From JADJPL01 sp964607915 (lineage in GTDB: Bacteria > Bacteroidota > Bacteroidia > Chitinophagales > Saprospiraceae), in the NCBI GenBank assembly GCA_964607915.1, contig CAZSMU010000005.1, positions 1 through 59,220 of the forward strand: 59,220 nt of DNA, in the 5' to 3' direction. A program made the position numbers and the translations under genes. This document shows positions 49,972 through 58,310 of the stretch, in pieces (within the stretch, counting starts at the first letter, position 1; each line of letters opens with the position of its first letter). The notes below the pieces were generated by a model. It saw only the letters and a program-made list of their open reading frames with translations. It made no database searches and was not told where the DNA came from.

Positions 49972-50823
49972 ATGTCTGTACACCCAGGATCTACCGCCAT
50001 TGACGCCCACCAGCATTTTTGGGAATACGACCCGGTCGAATACGGCTGGATAGACGGCAGTATGTCGCTCTTGAAGCGGGATTTCCTGCCCGGAGACCTC
50101 GCTCCCCTACTCGCTGCGGAGGGTATGTCGGGGTGTATTGCAGTGCAAGCCCGGCAAACCGAAGCAGAAACAGATTTCCTTCTGCAACTAGCCCGTGAAA
50201 ACAGCTTTATCAAAGGGGTAGTCGGCTGGTTGGACCTTTGTGCGGAGCACATCGGGGAGCGCTTAGACGCATACCAGCCTTTCGGGTTACTCAAAGGGGT
50301 TCGCCATATCGTACAGGCAGAGCCCGACCCGGATTTTCTGCTCCGGGAAGAATTTATCCGGGGCGTACATGCTGTGGGAGCAGCCGGATTAGCGTACGAT
50401 ATTCTCGTTTTCGAGCGACAGCTCCCGGCAGTACCGCGCTTTCTCGAACGCTGTCCAGACCAGGTGATGGTACTCGACCACATCGCGAAACCCGTAATGG
50501 AGGGCGGTCCCAGCGCCAACTGGAAGGCGCATATCCGCGCCGTTGCCGAACACCCTAACGCATATTGTAAGGTATCGGGCATGGTGACCGAGGCAGATTG
50601 GCGCCACTGGTCAGCAGAGGATTTTTTTCCCTATCTCGAAGTGGTTGCAGAAGCCTTCGGCCCAGAGCGCCTGATGGTGGGATCGGATTGGCCGGTGTGC
50701 CTGTTGGCTGCACCGGACTATAAGACTGTATTGCATATCGTACGCCGTTTTGCAGGCGATTGGTCTGTTCCCGAACAGGAAGCGTTGTTCGGGGGTACGG
50801 CTGCCCGGTGTTATAAGTTGTGA
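49972..50823 (+). CDS. Amidohydrolase-family lactonase, probable L-fuconolactonase
   Basis: A 283-residue TIM-barrel protein of the amidohydrolase_2 group. The metal-site start is DAHQHFWEY (His13, His15). GVVGWLDL, VLDHIAKP and GSDWPVCLL give later strands with metal or substrate contacts. Family members in this context hydrolyse L-fucono-1,5-lactone (or related sugar lactones) to the acid. It lies 18 nt after the first SDR and 3 nt before the second. L-rhamnonolactone is an alternative substrate. Confidence 0.88.
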   Translation: MSVHPGSTAIDAHQHFWEYDPVEYGWIDGSMSLLKRDFLPGDLAPLLAAEGMSGCIAVQARQTEAETDFLLQLARENSFIKGVVGWLDLCAEHIGERLDAYQPFGLLKGVRHIVQAEPDPDFLLREEFIRGVHAVGAAGLAYDILVFERQLPAVPRFLERCPDQVMVLDHIAKPVMEGGPSANWKAHIRAVAEHPNAYCKVSGMVTEADWRHWSAEDFFPYLEVVAEAFGPERLMVGSDWPVCLLAAPDYKTVLHIVRRFAGDWSVPEQEALFGGTAARCYKL

Positions 50824-50826
50824 AGC

Positions 50827-51615
50827 ATGGAACTCGGACTAAAAGATAAGGTATTTCTCGTGACGGGCGGAGCGAGTGGGATAGGAGAAGCAATCAGCAG
50901 GGCGCTCGTGGCAGAAGGGGCCATCCCAGTCATCGTTGGCCGGGAAGCAGAGCGGGCGGAAAGGCTACTGGCAGAACTGCAGGGTGGCCATGCCCTGACG
51001 GAGAACCTGGGCTCTGCCGAAAGTTGCCGCCGGGTGGTGGAGCAGGCTCTGGCCCGCACGGGTAGAATGGACGGACTCATCAACAATGCGGGGGTAAACG
51101 ACGGAGTCGGACTTGAAAAAGGGGATCCGGAGCGCTTTTTGGCCTCCCTGGAATCCAATCTGCACCACTACTATTTTATGGCGCACTACTTGCTCGATGC
51201 CCTCAAAAAATCCCGGGGCAGCATCCTGAACATCAGTTCCAAAACCGCGCTGACCGGGCAGGGAGGTACTTCCGCCTACGCTGCCGCCAAAGGAGCCCAA
51301 CTGGCGCTGACCCGGGAGTGGGCCGTCGAGTTACTGCCCTACCGTATCCGCGTCAACGCCATTGTACCCTCGGAGGTACTCACGCCGCTATATCAGACCT
51401 GGCTGAATACGTTTCCCAATCCGGAGGCGCAGCTTCAGTCTATCGTTCGCCATATTCCGTTCGAACAGCGGATGACGCAAGCGTCCGAAATTGCAGATAT
51501 GGCTGTTTTTCTCCTCTCCGACCGCGCTTCCCATATTACCGGGCAGCACATTTTCGTAGATGGGGGTTATGTACACCTCGACCGCGCCCTGGCCGGTCTG
51601 GATAAACCGATGTAG
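50827..51615 (+). CDS. SDR dehydrogenase, probable L-fucose dehydrogenase
   Basis: A 262-residue SDR: MELGLKDKVFLVTGGASGIGE (split here by its cofactor motif TGGASGIG), NNAG, catalytic Ser in NISSKTAL with YAAAK, and FVDGGY near the end. It would oxidise L-fucose at C1 to the lactone, the first oxidative step, using NAD(P)+. It is more divergent from the first SDR than two copies of one enzyme would be, in line with two different steps. The gene overlaps nothing and is followed 1 nt later by the mutarotase. Confidence 0.84.
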   Translation: MELGLKDKVFLVTGGASGIGEAISRALVAEGAIPVIVGREAERAERLLAELQGGHALTENLGSAESCRRVVEQALARTGRMDGLINNAGVNDGVGLEKGDPERFLASLESNLHHYYFMAHYLLDALKKSRGSILNISSKTALTGQGGTSAYAAAKGAQLALTREWAVELLPYRIRVNAIVPSEVLTPLYQTWLNTFPNPEAQLQSIVRHIPFEQRMTQASEIADMAVFLLSDRASHITGQHIFVDGGYVHLDRALAGLDKPM

Positions 51616-51616
51616 T

Positions 51617-51955
51617 ATGAAACGCTACTGTCTCGCCCTGGACCTAAAAGACGATCCGGCTGTCATTGCCGGGTACGAAGCTTATCATCGGGCCGTATGG
51701 CCGGAGGTACTCGCCAGCATACGCGGCGCCGGCATCCGGGATATGGAGATTTACCGCATTGGAAACCGGCTGTTCATGATTATGGAAACGGAAGACGGGT
51801 TTTCTTTTGCCCACAAAGCAGCACAGGACCTCGCCAATCCAAAGGTGCAGGAATGGGAATCCCTGATGTCCGACTACCAGCAACGGCTACCCCAGGCATC
51901 GCCCGATGAAAAGTGGGTATTGATGGAAAAGATTTTTTCACTTTGCGAATCCTGA
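51617..51955 (+). CDS. L-rhamnose/L-fucose mutarotase family protein (RhaM/DUF718)
   Basis: A 112-residue protein of the RhaM fold: MKRYCLALDLKDDP, YEAYHRAVWPEVLASI with the catalytic His24, GIRDMEIYRIGNRLFMIME, and a C-terminal WVLMEKIFSL. It interconverts anomers of a 6-deoxyhexose, feeding the dehydrogenase. The family includes both rhamnose and fucose mutarotases. The ATG at 51617 gives the standard N terminus; a longer frame from 51560 overlaps the SDR. LutA follows 3 nt later. Confidence 0.9.
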   Translation: MKRYCLALDLKDDPAVIAGYEAYHRAVWPEVLASIRGAGIRDMEIYRIGNRLFMIMETEDGFSFAHKAAQDLANPKVQEWESLMSDYQQRLPQASPDEKWVLMEKIFSLCES

Positions 51956-51958
51956 CGC

Positions 51959-52702
51959 ATGCATATCGGCTTATTCATTCCCTGTTACATGGACCAGTTT
52001 TACCCGCAAGCGGGCAGGGCTACCCTTTCCCTGCTGGAGCGTCTGGGCTGCCGGGTTTCCTACCCGATGGAGCAGACCTGTTGCGGGCAGCCCATGGCCA
52101 ATTCAGGTTGCGAACGGGATGCCCTGCCGACGTACCGGCATTTTATCAAGACGTTTGCATCCTTCGACTACGTGGTCACGCCGTCGGGCAGTTGTGCCTA
52201 CCACGTACGAAAGCATTACGACGTCCTTGAACAGAGCCCGGAAGTGGCAAGTGTGCGCCAAAAAACCCTTGAATTGGGTGAATTCCTTCTGGATGTACTG
52301 GGAAAAGAGGATTTTTCCGAGGCCTGGTTTCCGCATAGGGTGGGCATACATCAAAGCTGCCACGGGCTGCGCGGCCTTCGCCTGGGCCCTTCCAGCGAGT
52401 GTATGGAAGGGCGGCGCAACAATATCGAAGCACTGCTGCAAAGGGTCGGGGGCCTCGAGTTGGCGACGCTGGAGCGCCGGGACGAATGCTGTGGTTTCGG
52501 GGGCACCTTCGCAGTGCATGAAGCCGCCGTTTCCGTGAAAATGGGGCAAGACCGGTTGGCCGACCATTTGCGGCAGGGGGTGGAAGTAATCACCGCGGGG
52601 GATATGTCTTGCCTCATGCACCTGGAAGGAATCATCCAGCGCCAGAAACTCCCTTTGCGCGTCATGCACTATGCAGAAATTTTAAACCAGGTGAAACTAT
52701 GA
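51959..52702 (+). CDS. lutA: L-lactate oxidation Fe-S protein LutA (LldE)
   Basis: A 247-residue cysteine-rich protein with two CCG domains: TCCGQPMANSGCERDALPTY in the first half, and ECCGFGGTFAVHEAAVSVKMG in the second, each with its upstream Cys. It is a subunit of the LutABC L-lactate dehydrogenase complex, which oxidises L-lactate to pyruvate at the membrane. Stop and start overlap with lutB (ATGA at 52699). The link to the sugar genes makes sense because the oxidative fucose pathway releases L-lactate. Confidence 0.94.
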   Translation: MHIGLFIPCYMDQFYPQAGRATLSLLERLGCRVSYPMEQTCCGQPMANSGCERDALPTYRHFIKTFASFDYVVTPSGSCAYHVRKHYDVLEQSPEVASVRQKTLELGEFLLDVLGKEDFSEAWFPHRVGIHQSCHGLRGLRLGPSSECMEGRRNNIEALLQRVGGLELATLERRDECCGFGGTFAVHEAAVSVKMGQDRLADHLRQGVEVITAGDMSCLMHLEGIIQRQKLPLRVMHYAEILNQVKL

Positions 52703-54066
52703 GCCAACACGCACGAAAAGCAGAACTCTTTATCCGCAACACGGAGCGCACCGACTGGCACGACCAGGCGCTTTGGTTTATCCGTGCTAAGCGCGACAAG
52801 GCAGCTTCCTCCCTGCCGGAGTGGGAGGCGTTGCGCGAGATAGCTTCGGGTATCAAGGACCATGTGCTTTCGCATTTGGACACATACCTGGAGCAGTTTG
52901 CGGAAAAAGCCGCAGCCAACGGGGCGCAAGTCCACTGGGCCCGCGATGCCGAAGAGCACAACAGAATCATTCTCGGTATCCTGCAAAATGCAGGGGTGCA
53001 CAGGATGGTCAAGAGCAAGTCCATGCTCACCGAAGAGTGCGGTATGAACGAATACCTGGAGCGCCACGGCATTGACGTGACCGATACGGATCTCGGCGAG
53101 CGCATCATACAGCTGCGGGAAGAGCCTCCCAGCCATATCGTACTGCCCGCCATCCATTTGAAAAAAGAAGAGGTGGGGGAGCTTTTTCACGAAAAACTGG
53201 GTACCCCCGAAGGACTGGACGATCCGACAGCGCTCACCGAGGCGGCGAGGCACCATCTGCGGGAGCGCTTCATGCGCTGCGACGTAGCCCTGACCGGCGT
53301 CAATTTCGGAGTTGCCGAAACAGGCGGCGTAGTGGTGTGCACGAATGAAGGGAATGCTGATATGGGCGCGCACAGCGCAAGGGTCAATATCCATTGTATG
53401 GGCATTGAAAAGCTCGTTCCCCGCTTGGGCGATCTGGGCGTTTTTGTCCGCTTGCTGGCGCGCAGTGGCACAGGGCAACCCTCCACGGTATATACCTCGC
53501 ACTTTGTAAAGCCCCGGGAGGGGGTGGAGATGCACATTGTATTGGTGGACAACGGCCGTACCCGGCAGTTGGGGCGCGAGGAGTTCCGCAGTTCGCTCAA
53601 GTGCATCCGCTGTGGGGCCTGTATGAATACCTGTCCCATTTATCGCCGCAGCGGAGGGCACAGCTATGATGCCACTATCCCAGGTCCTATTGGGTCTATC
53701 CTCACCCCCGGGATTGATTTGGAGAAATATGGTGATTTGCCGTTTGCATCCACGTTGTGCGGCTCTTGTTCGGATGTGTGCCCGGTCAAAATAAATATCC
53801 ACGAGCAGTTGTACCGCTGGCGGCAGGTAGTGGCGAAAGAAGGGTTTCTGCCGGCATCTAAAACGACCGGGATGCGCCTGGCCGGTGGGGTCTTTGCGCG
53901 CCCGGAGCGCTACAAAATAGTAGGAGGGCTTGCCCGGGGTGCCTTGCGTCTGTTGCCCCGATGGGCGGTGTATAACGCTGCCAATACCTGGGGAAAAGAC
54001 AGGGACCTGCCCGACGCTCCCGCCGATAGTTTCAAAGAATGGTATCAAAAAAACCGGAAACCATGA
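52699..54066 (+). CDS. lutB: L-lactate oxidation Fe-S protein LutB (LldF)
   Basis: A 455-residue protein with an N-terminal LUD domain (about 60-290, including ALTGVNFGVAETGGVVVCTNEGN) and a C-terminal ferredoxin-like region with CIRCGACMNTCPIYRR and CGSCSDVCPVKINIHEQL for two 4Fe-4S clusters. The tail RRWAVYNAANTWGKDR-like segment is a helical extension of the family. It starts at the ATG at 52699 (MSQHARKAELF), overlapping lutA by 4 nt; the longer frame from 52609 lies inside lutA. It overlaps lutC by 4 nt. Confidence 0.95.
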   Translation: MSQHARKAELFIRNTERTDWHDQALWFIRAKRDKAASSLPEWEALREIASGIKDHVLSHLDTYLEQFAEKAAANGAQVHWARDAEEHNRIILGILQNAGVHRMVKSKSMLTEECGMNEYLERHGIDVTDTDLGERIIQLREEPPSHIVLPAIHLKKEEVGELFHEKLGTPEGLDDPTALTEAARHHLRERFMRCDVALTGVNFGVAETGGVVVCTNEGNADMGAHSARVNIHCMGIEKLVPRLGDLGVFVRLLARSGTGQPSTVYTSHFVKPREGVEMHIVLVDNGRTRQLGREEFRSSLKCIRCGACMNTCPIYRRSGGHSYDATIPGPIGSILTPGIDLEKYGDLPFASTLCGSCSDVCPVKINIHEQLYRWRQVVAKEGFLPASKTTGMRLAGGVFARPERYKIVGGLARGALRLLPRWAVYNAANTWGKDRDLPDAPADSFKEWYQKNRKP

Positions 54067-54659
54067 GCGATGCCCGCACCCATATTCTGGCGGAAATACG
54101 GCGCAACAAGCCTGCCCCAATGCCGCTTCCCGACTTGCCGCTCTACACACACGACCCGGAGGAGCTGGAAAGCCGGTTCTGCGTTACCCTAAACTTGATT
54201 GGTGCAGATTTCATCCGGATGGAAGCTCTGGGAGACCCGGCAGTCTGGTTGCAGAATCGGTATGGGGCACAAGCCCGCATAGCGGTATGCGATTCGGACT
54301 TTGGAAGTGGGAATGTAGAGGTACGAAAAGATACGCCGCTGGAGACCCTGAACTCGCTCGACGTTGCGGTGATTCCCGGTCGCTTCGGCATTGCGGAAAA
54401 CGGGGCCGTCTGGGTGGAGGGAGGCCTTTTACCCCAGCGCGTGCTGCCGTACATTGCACAGCACTTGGTACTGACCCTTTTTGCGAGCGACATAGTCGGG
54501 GACCTACACGCCGCATACCGCCGCATAGGTCAAATACAGGGCGGGTTTGGCGCTTTCATCGCCGGGCCCTCTAAAACGGCCGATATCGAGCAGGCCCTGG
54601 TCAAAGGAGCCCAGGGGCCGCGGACGGCTATAGTCGTGCTGAAGGGGGCTATGGAGTAA
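54063..54659 (+). CDS. lutC: L-lactate oxidation protein LutC (LUD domain)
   Basis: A 198-residue LUD-domain protein, third subunit of the LutABC complex. The core shows AVIPGRFGIAENGAVWVEGG and LVLTLFASDIVGDLHAAYRRIG, ending with FIAGPSKTADIEQALVKGAQGPRT, the standard LutC signature. The ATG at 54063 overlaps lutB by 4 nt. Its 3' end overlaps the convergent pterin dehydratase gene by 11 nt, so the two transcripts are partly antisense. Confidence 0.95.
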   Translation: MSDARTHILAEIRRNKPAPMPLPDLPLYTHDPEELESRFCVTLNLIGADFIRMEALGDPAVWLQNRYGAQARIAVCDSDFGSGNVEVRKDTPLETLNSLDVAVIPGRFGIAENGAVWVEGGLLPQRVLPYIAQHLVLTLFASDIVGDLHAAYRRIGQIQGGFGAFIAGPSKTADIEQALVKGAQGPRTAIVVLKGAME

Positions 54660-54936
54660 GTCCTTCTACCCGTTTTGCAAACTCGAAATCCAGGTCGGTA
54701 ATCCCGCCGGCGTCGTGTGTATGCAGTCGGATGTGCAAACGATTATACACATTGGACCAGTCGGGGTGATGCCCGAGGGATTCGGCAATCAAGGCAACGC
54801 GGGCCATAAACCCGAAGGCCTGGCTGAAATCGGCAAAAATCCAGTTTTTTTCCAGTTCGGTACCGTTGTAGATCCAGCCTTCCAGAGCAGGCAGGTGGTT
54901 GCGGATTTCACTTTCGCTATACGTCTTCATGGGCAT
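54649..54936 (-). CDS. phhB: 4a-hydroxytetrahydrobiopterin dehydratase (pterin-4a-carbinolamine dehydratase)
   Basis: A 95-residue PCD protein. It dehydrates 4a-hydroxytetrahydrobiopterin made by aromatic amino-acid hydroxylases. The catalytic E-S-L-G-H-H-P-D-W block (AESLGHHPDWSNVYNRLHIRL) is complete; the C terminus has DLDFEFAKRVEGL. It overlaps the end of uvrC by 20 nt with the ATG at 54936 (or 14 nt from the ATG at 54930), suggesting coupling. No aromatic amino-acid hydroxylase is in the window. Confidence 0.94.
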   Translation of the reverse strand: MPMKTYSESEIRNHLPALEGWIYNGTELEKNWIFADFSQAFGFMARVALIAESLGHHPDWSNVYNRLHIRLHTHDAGGITDLDFEFAKRVEGLTP

Positions 54937-56743
54937 CTGTTTTTTGGTTAAAAAAGTTTCGGACTGCGGTAGCTTTTGCCATGCCGATTACTTCGGCGAT
55001 TTCCGCCAGGGTGGCGGCTGCTATTTTTTTGACGGAGCCGAAGTGGGTGAGTAGCTTTCCAGCTATTTTTTCTCCGATTCCGGGGATATCGGTCAGTTCT
55101 GTTTTTGTAAAATGGCGGGAGCGCTGGTCGCGGTGAAAAGAAATGGCGAAGCGGTGGGCTTCGTTGCGCGCCTGCTGGATCAGTTTGAGCGATTCTGATT
55201 TTTTATTGATATAGAGCGGGAGGGGGTCGTCCGGGAAAAAGATTTCCTCCAGTCGTTTGGCGATACCGGCGATCGTTACCTTTCCCTCCAGTCCGAGTTG
55301 CCGGATGCTGCGCATAGCTGCGCCGAGTTGTCCTTTGCCACCATCAATCAGGATTAGTTGCGGGATGGGCTTCCCCTCTTCGAGGAGGCGTTTATAGCGC
55401 CGATATACGACTTCCTCCATGGAGGCGAAGTCGTTGGGGCCTTCTACGGTTTTGACGTTAAAATGGCGGTAATCCTGTTTGGAGGGGCGCGCGTTTTTAA
55501 ATACGACGCAGGAAGAGACGGGGTGGGCACCTTGAATATTCGAGTTGTCGAAACACTCGATGTGCAGGGGGATGGCTTCCATACGCAGGTCTTGCTGTAG
55601 TTGGCGCAGGATACGTTCGGCGGGGGTTTGCTTTTTGGTGCGGGTAGCCTCGTCGCGTTTTTTCTGCATCTGGTAGTACTGCACGTTTTTTTGGGAAAGT
55701 TCCAGCAGTTTCCGCTTGTCCCCTATTTTGGGGACGGTCATCACGATTTGGTTTTCTACCGGGGGGAGTTCGAAGGGTATGAGGATTTCCGGTGCCAGGC
55801 TATTGAACCGTTCCCGAATCAGGGGGATGGCGTACGCCAGGAGGTCGGCGTCTTCTTCATCGTCTAGGTTTCGGATGAGTTCCTGGGTATGGGTATGGAT
55901 GATGGCCCCGTTGACGACCCGCAAGTAGTTGATGTATGCCTCTTTTTCATCCGAGGCGATGGTGAATACGTCCACGTCCCGAACGCTGGTGCTCACGACG
56001 GTGGATTTGCTCTGATAGGCTTCGAAGGCCTGGAGTTTGTCTTTGATAGCCTGGGCTTTTTCGAACTCCAGGTCTTCGGCATGGTGGAGCATTTCCGATT
56101 TGAAATGCTGTACCACGGCACTGAAGTTCCCCTTCAGGATATTTTTGATTTGTTCTATTTTTTCCTGGTATTCCCGTTCGGTTTCCAGTCCTTCGCAGGG
56201 GCCCTGGCAATTTTTGATATGGTATTCCAGGCAGACCTTGAATTTTCCAGCTTCGATATCGCGTTCTGCCAGGTTGAGGGGGCAGGTGCGCAGCGGGAAG
56301 AGTTGTCGGATGAGGTCGAGGATGATTTTCAGTCGGGCTTTTGAGGTATAGGGCCCGAAGTAAGTGGATCCGTCGCGGGTGATGTGGCGGGTGATGAATA
56401 CGCGCGGGAAGCGCTCCTTTTTAATACAGATGAAGGAGTAGGATTTATCATCTTTCAGCATGACATTGTACCGCGGCTGGTGCTGTTTGATGAGGGCATT
56501 TTCCAGCAGGAGGGCATCGGTTTCTGTTTCGACGAGCGTGTACTCCAGTCGTATTGCGTGTTTGACCATGACACGGGTGCGGTGCGCGCGGTCGCGGCGT
56601 TCGCCAAAATAGGAAGAGACGCGGCTGCGCAGGTTCTTGGCCTTGCCCACGTAGAGGATGCTGCCTTCTTCATCGAGGAAGCGATAGACACCGGGAGATT
56701 TGGGCACAGTATCTGCGATGCGTTTGAAGTCTTCCGTATTCAT
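54917..56743 (-). CDS. uvrC: Excinuclease ABC subunit C
   Basis: A 608-residue nucleotide-excision-repair nuclease. The N-terminal GIY-YIG domain (about 14-90) has PGVYRFLDEEGSILYVGKAKN. The UVR domain that binds UvrB lies at about 203-235 (EDLEFEKAQAIKDKLQAFE). The RNase H-like 5'-incision domain has HIECFDNSNIQGAHPVSSCV and LILIDGGKGQL. A C-terminal helix-hairpin-helix pair (LTDIPGIGEKIAGKLLTHFGS) completes it. All domains are present and the length is normal. It cuts on both sides of a lesion together with UvrA and UvrB. Confidence 0.97.
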   Translation of the reverse strand: MNTEDFKRIADTVPKSPGVYRFLDEEGSILYVGKAKNLRSRVSSYFGERRDRAHRTRVMVKHAIRLEYTLVETETDALLLENALIKQHQPRYNVMLKDDKSYSFICIKKERFPRVFITRHITRDGSTYFGPYTSKARLKIILDLIRQLFPLRTCPLNLAERDIEAGKFKVCLEYHIKNCQGPCEGLETEREYQEKIEQIKNILKGNFSAVVQHFKSEMLHHAEDLEFEKAQAIKDKLQAFEAYQSKSTVVSTSVRDVDVFTIASDEKEAYINYLRVVNGAIIHTHTQELIRNLDDEEDADLLAYAIPLIRERFNSLAPEILIPFELPPVENQIVMTVPKIGDKRKLLELSQKNVQYYQMQKKRDEATRTKKQTPAERILRQLQQDLRMEAIPLHIECFDNSNIQGAHPVSSCVVFKNARPSKQDYRHFNVKTVEGPNDFASMEEVVYRRYKRLLEEGKPIPQLILIDGGKGQLGAAMRSIRQLGLEGKVTIAGIAKRLEEIFFPDDPLPLYINKKSESLKLIQQARNEAHRFAISFHRDQRSRHFTKTELTDIPGIGEKIAGKLLTHFGSVKKIAAATLAEIAEVIGMAKATAVRNFFNQKTDAHEDV

Positions 56744-56796
56744 ACTGCAAAGATAGTGGACGTAGCGTAGTGCCTATTCGGCATTTTATGAGGAGC

Positions 56797-56817
56797 GCAA
56801 AAAATACGCGTTTTTTG
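56797..56817 (-). terminator. Weak hairpin after the FeoB pore gene
   Basis: CAAAAAA (56798-56804) pairs with TTTTTTG (56811-56817) around a TACGCG loop, 29 nt past the stop of the FeoB pore gene. It is short and AT-only in the stem, so termination is uncertain. Confidence 0.3.
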
Positions 56818-56845
56818 ACTTGCCGGGATTATCGCGAACGCGCAC

Positions 56846-58285
56846 TTAGCCCCCCAAGCCGAACAGTTGCCATAACTGGGCGACGAAAAAGCAAATCGTC
56901 AACCCCATAGCGATGGGAAGGAAGGTGGCTACCAAGGTCCAGCGCAGGCTGTTGGTCTCTTTGTAAATAGTGTAGATCGTCGTGGAACAGGGGTTGTGCA
57001 ACAAACTGAACAACATGAGGTTGATACCCGTCAGCAAGGTCCATCCCCCAGCCTTGAGCACGTTGGCGGTATCGCCTGCGGCATCCAGCTCGAAGAGCAC
57101 GCCGGCACCCTGGCCTACATCGTTGATGCCGAGGCTCACCACAGTGAGCATCAATACGGTAGGAATGACGATTTCATTGGCGGGGATAGCAATCAGATAA
57201 GCAAGGAAAATGACCCCGTTGAGGCCAAAGACCAGGGCAATGGGATTTACCCCCTGTATGAAGTGCTCTGCAAGGCTTACCCCTCCGATATGGACGTTGG
57301 CGACCAGCCAGATGAGAAAGCCGGAAGGTACTGCAAATACCACGGCGCGCCACAGCACGAACAGGGTGCGGTCAATGAGCGAAGAGTAGAGGGTTTGCAG
57401 GAGTTGCGGCGGGCGGTAGGGCGGCAACTCCAGGCTGAACGCCGAGGCTTCCCCCCGCAGGACGGTCTTGCTCAAGGCCCACGACACGGCCAAACTAAGC
57501 CCTATGCCCAGTACGGCAATCCCTACGACAGCGGCAGCGGATACGATGCCCGCAAGGTAAGAAGGTACCGCGCCTCCGATAAAAATGGTGGCGACCAGAA
57601 TCTGCGTAGGCCAGCGGCCGTTGCACAGGGAAAAATTATTGGTGAGTATGGCAATGAGCCGTTCCCGCGGACTGTCAATGACCCGGGCTGCAATGACGCC
57701 TGCTGCGTTGCAGCCGAAGCCCATGCTCATGGTGAGTGCCTGCTTCCCGTGGGCACCTGCCTTTCGAAACATGCTGTCCATGTTAAAGGCTACGCGGGGG
57801 AGATAACCCAAATCTTCCAAAAGGGTGAAGAGCGGAAAAAAAATCGCCATCGGCGGTAACATGACCGATATGACCCAGGCCATAGCGAGATAGCCGCCGT
57901 CAATCAACAAACCGCTCAGCCACCAGGGGGTTCCGATGTACGCTGCGCCTTCTTTTAAGATGGGGTGAAGAGTATCTACCAATAAGCCCGCCAGTAGGGC
58001 AGACGGCACATTGGCGCCGGCAACCGTCAGCCAAAAGACCAGAGCGAGCAGCAGGAGCATGATGGGGAAGCCCAGCCAACGGCTCGTGAGCAGCCGATCC
58101 AGGTTTCGCTCAAAGCGGTAGCTCGATCCGTCGCCTTCTACCCGGACAACCTTCCCCGCAATTTTCGAGGCGTCTTCATAGATGGATTCGATAATGGTAT
58201 CATGTAGGTCAACCCCCAGGTCCCAACGCAGGGAGTTGGCCATAGACAGGATAGCATCGTTTGGTTGGACTGGTTCTTTTTCCAT
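56846..58285 (-). CDS. feoB: FeoB pore (Gate/FeoB_C) protein, separate from its GTPase
   Basis: A 479-residue membrane protein equal to the C-terminal two thirds of FeoB. An N-terminal cytoplasmic linker (NDAILSMANSLRWDLGVDLHDTI) leads to the first membrane helix (WLGFPIMLLLLALVFWLTVA). Gate domains hold SMGFGCNAAGVIAARVID and GRWPTQILVATIF, and the last helices include LLHNPCSTTIYTIYKETNS. It forms the Fe2+ path across the inner membrane. It is encoded 25 nt after the stop of the GTPase gene in a different reading frame, so FeoB is split here. The frame is open a little upstream of the ATG, so a sequencing or real frameshift cannot be excluded. Confidence 0.9.
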   Translation of the reverse strand: MEKEPVQPNDAILSMANSLRWDLGVDLHDTIIESIYEDASKIAGKVVRVEGDGSSYRFERNLDRLLTSRWLGFPIMLLLLALVFWLTVAGANVPSALLAGLLVDTLHPILKEGAAYIGTPWWLSGLLIDGGYLAMAWVISVMLPPMAIFFPLFTLLEDLGYLPRVAFNMDSMFRKAGAHGKQALTMSMGFGCNAAGVIAARVIDSPRERLIAILTNNFSLCNGRWPTQILVATIFIGGAVPSYLAGIVSAAAVVGIAVLGIGLSLAVSWALSKTVLRGEASAFSLELPPYRPPQLLQTLYSSLIDRTLFVLWRAVVFAVPSGFLIWLVANVHIGGVSLAEHFIQGVNPIALVFGLNGVIFLAYLIAIPANEIVIPTVLMLTVVSLGINDVGQGAGVLFELDAAGDTANVLKAGGWTLLTGINLMLFSLLHNPCSTTIYTIYKETNSLRWTLVATFLPIAMGLTICFFVAQLWQLFGLGG

Positions 58286-58310
58286 AGTTTGGATTCTTTT
58301 TGCAGGTGGT

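Noticed and set aside
52669..54150. 493-codon minus-strand frame over lutB
   Set aside because: Shadow of lutB, which has complete LUD and ferredoxin motifs.
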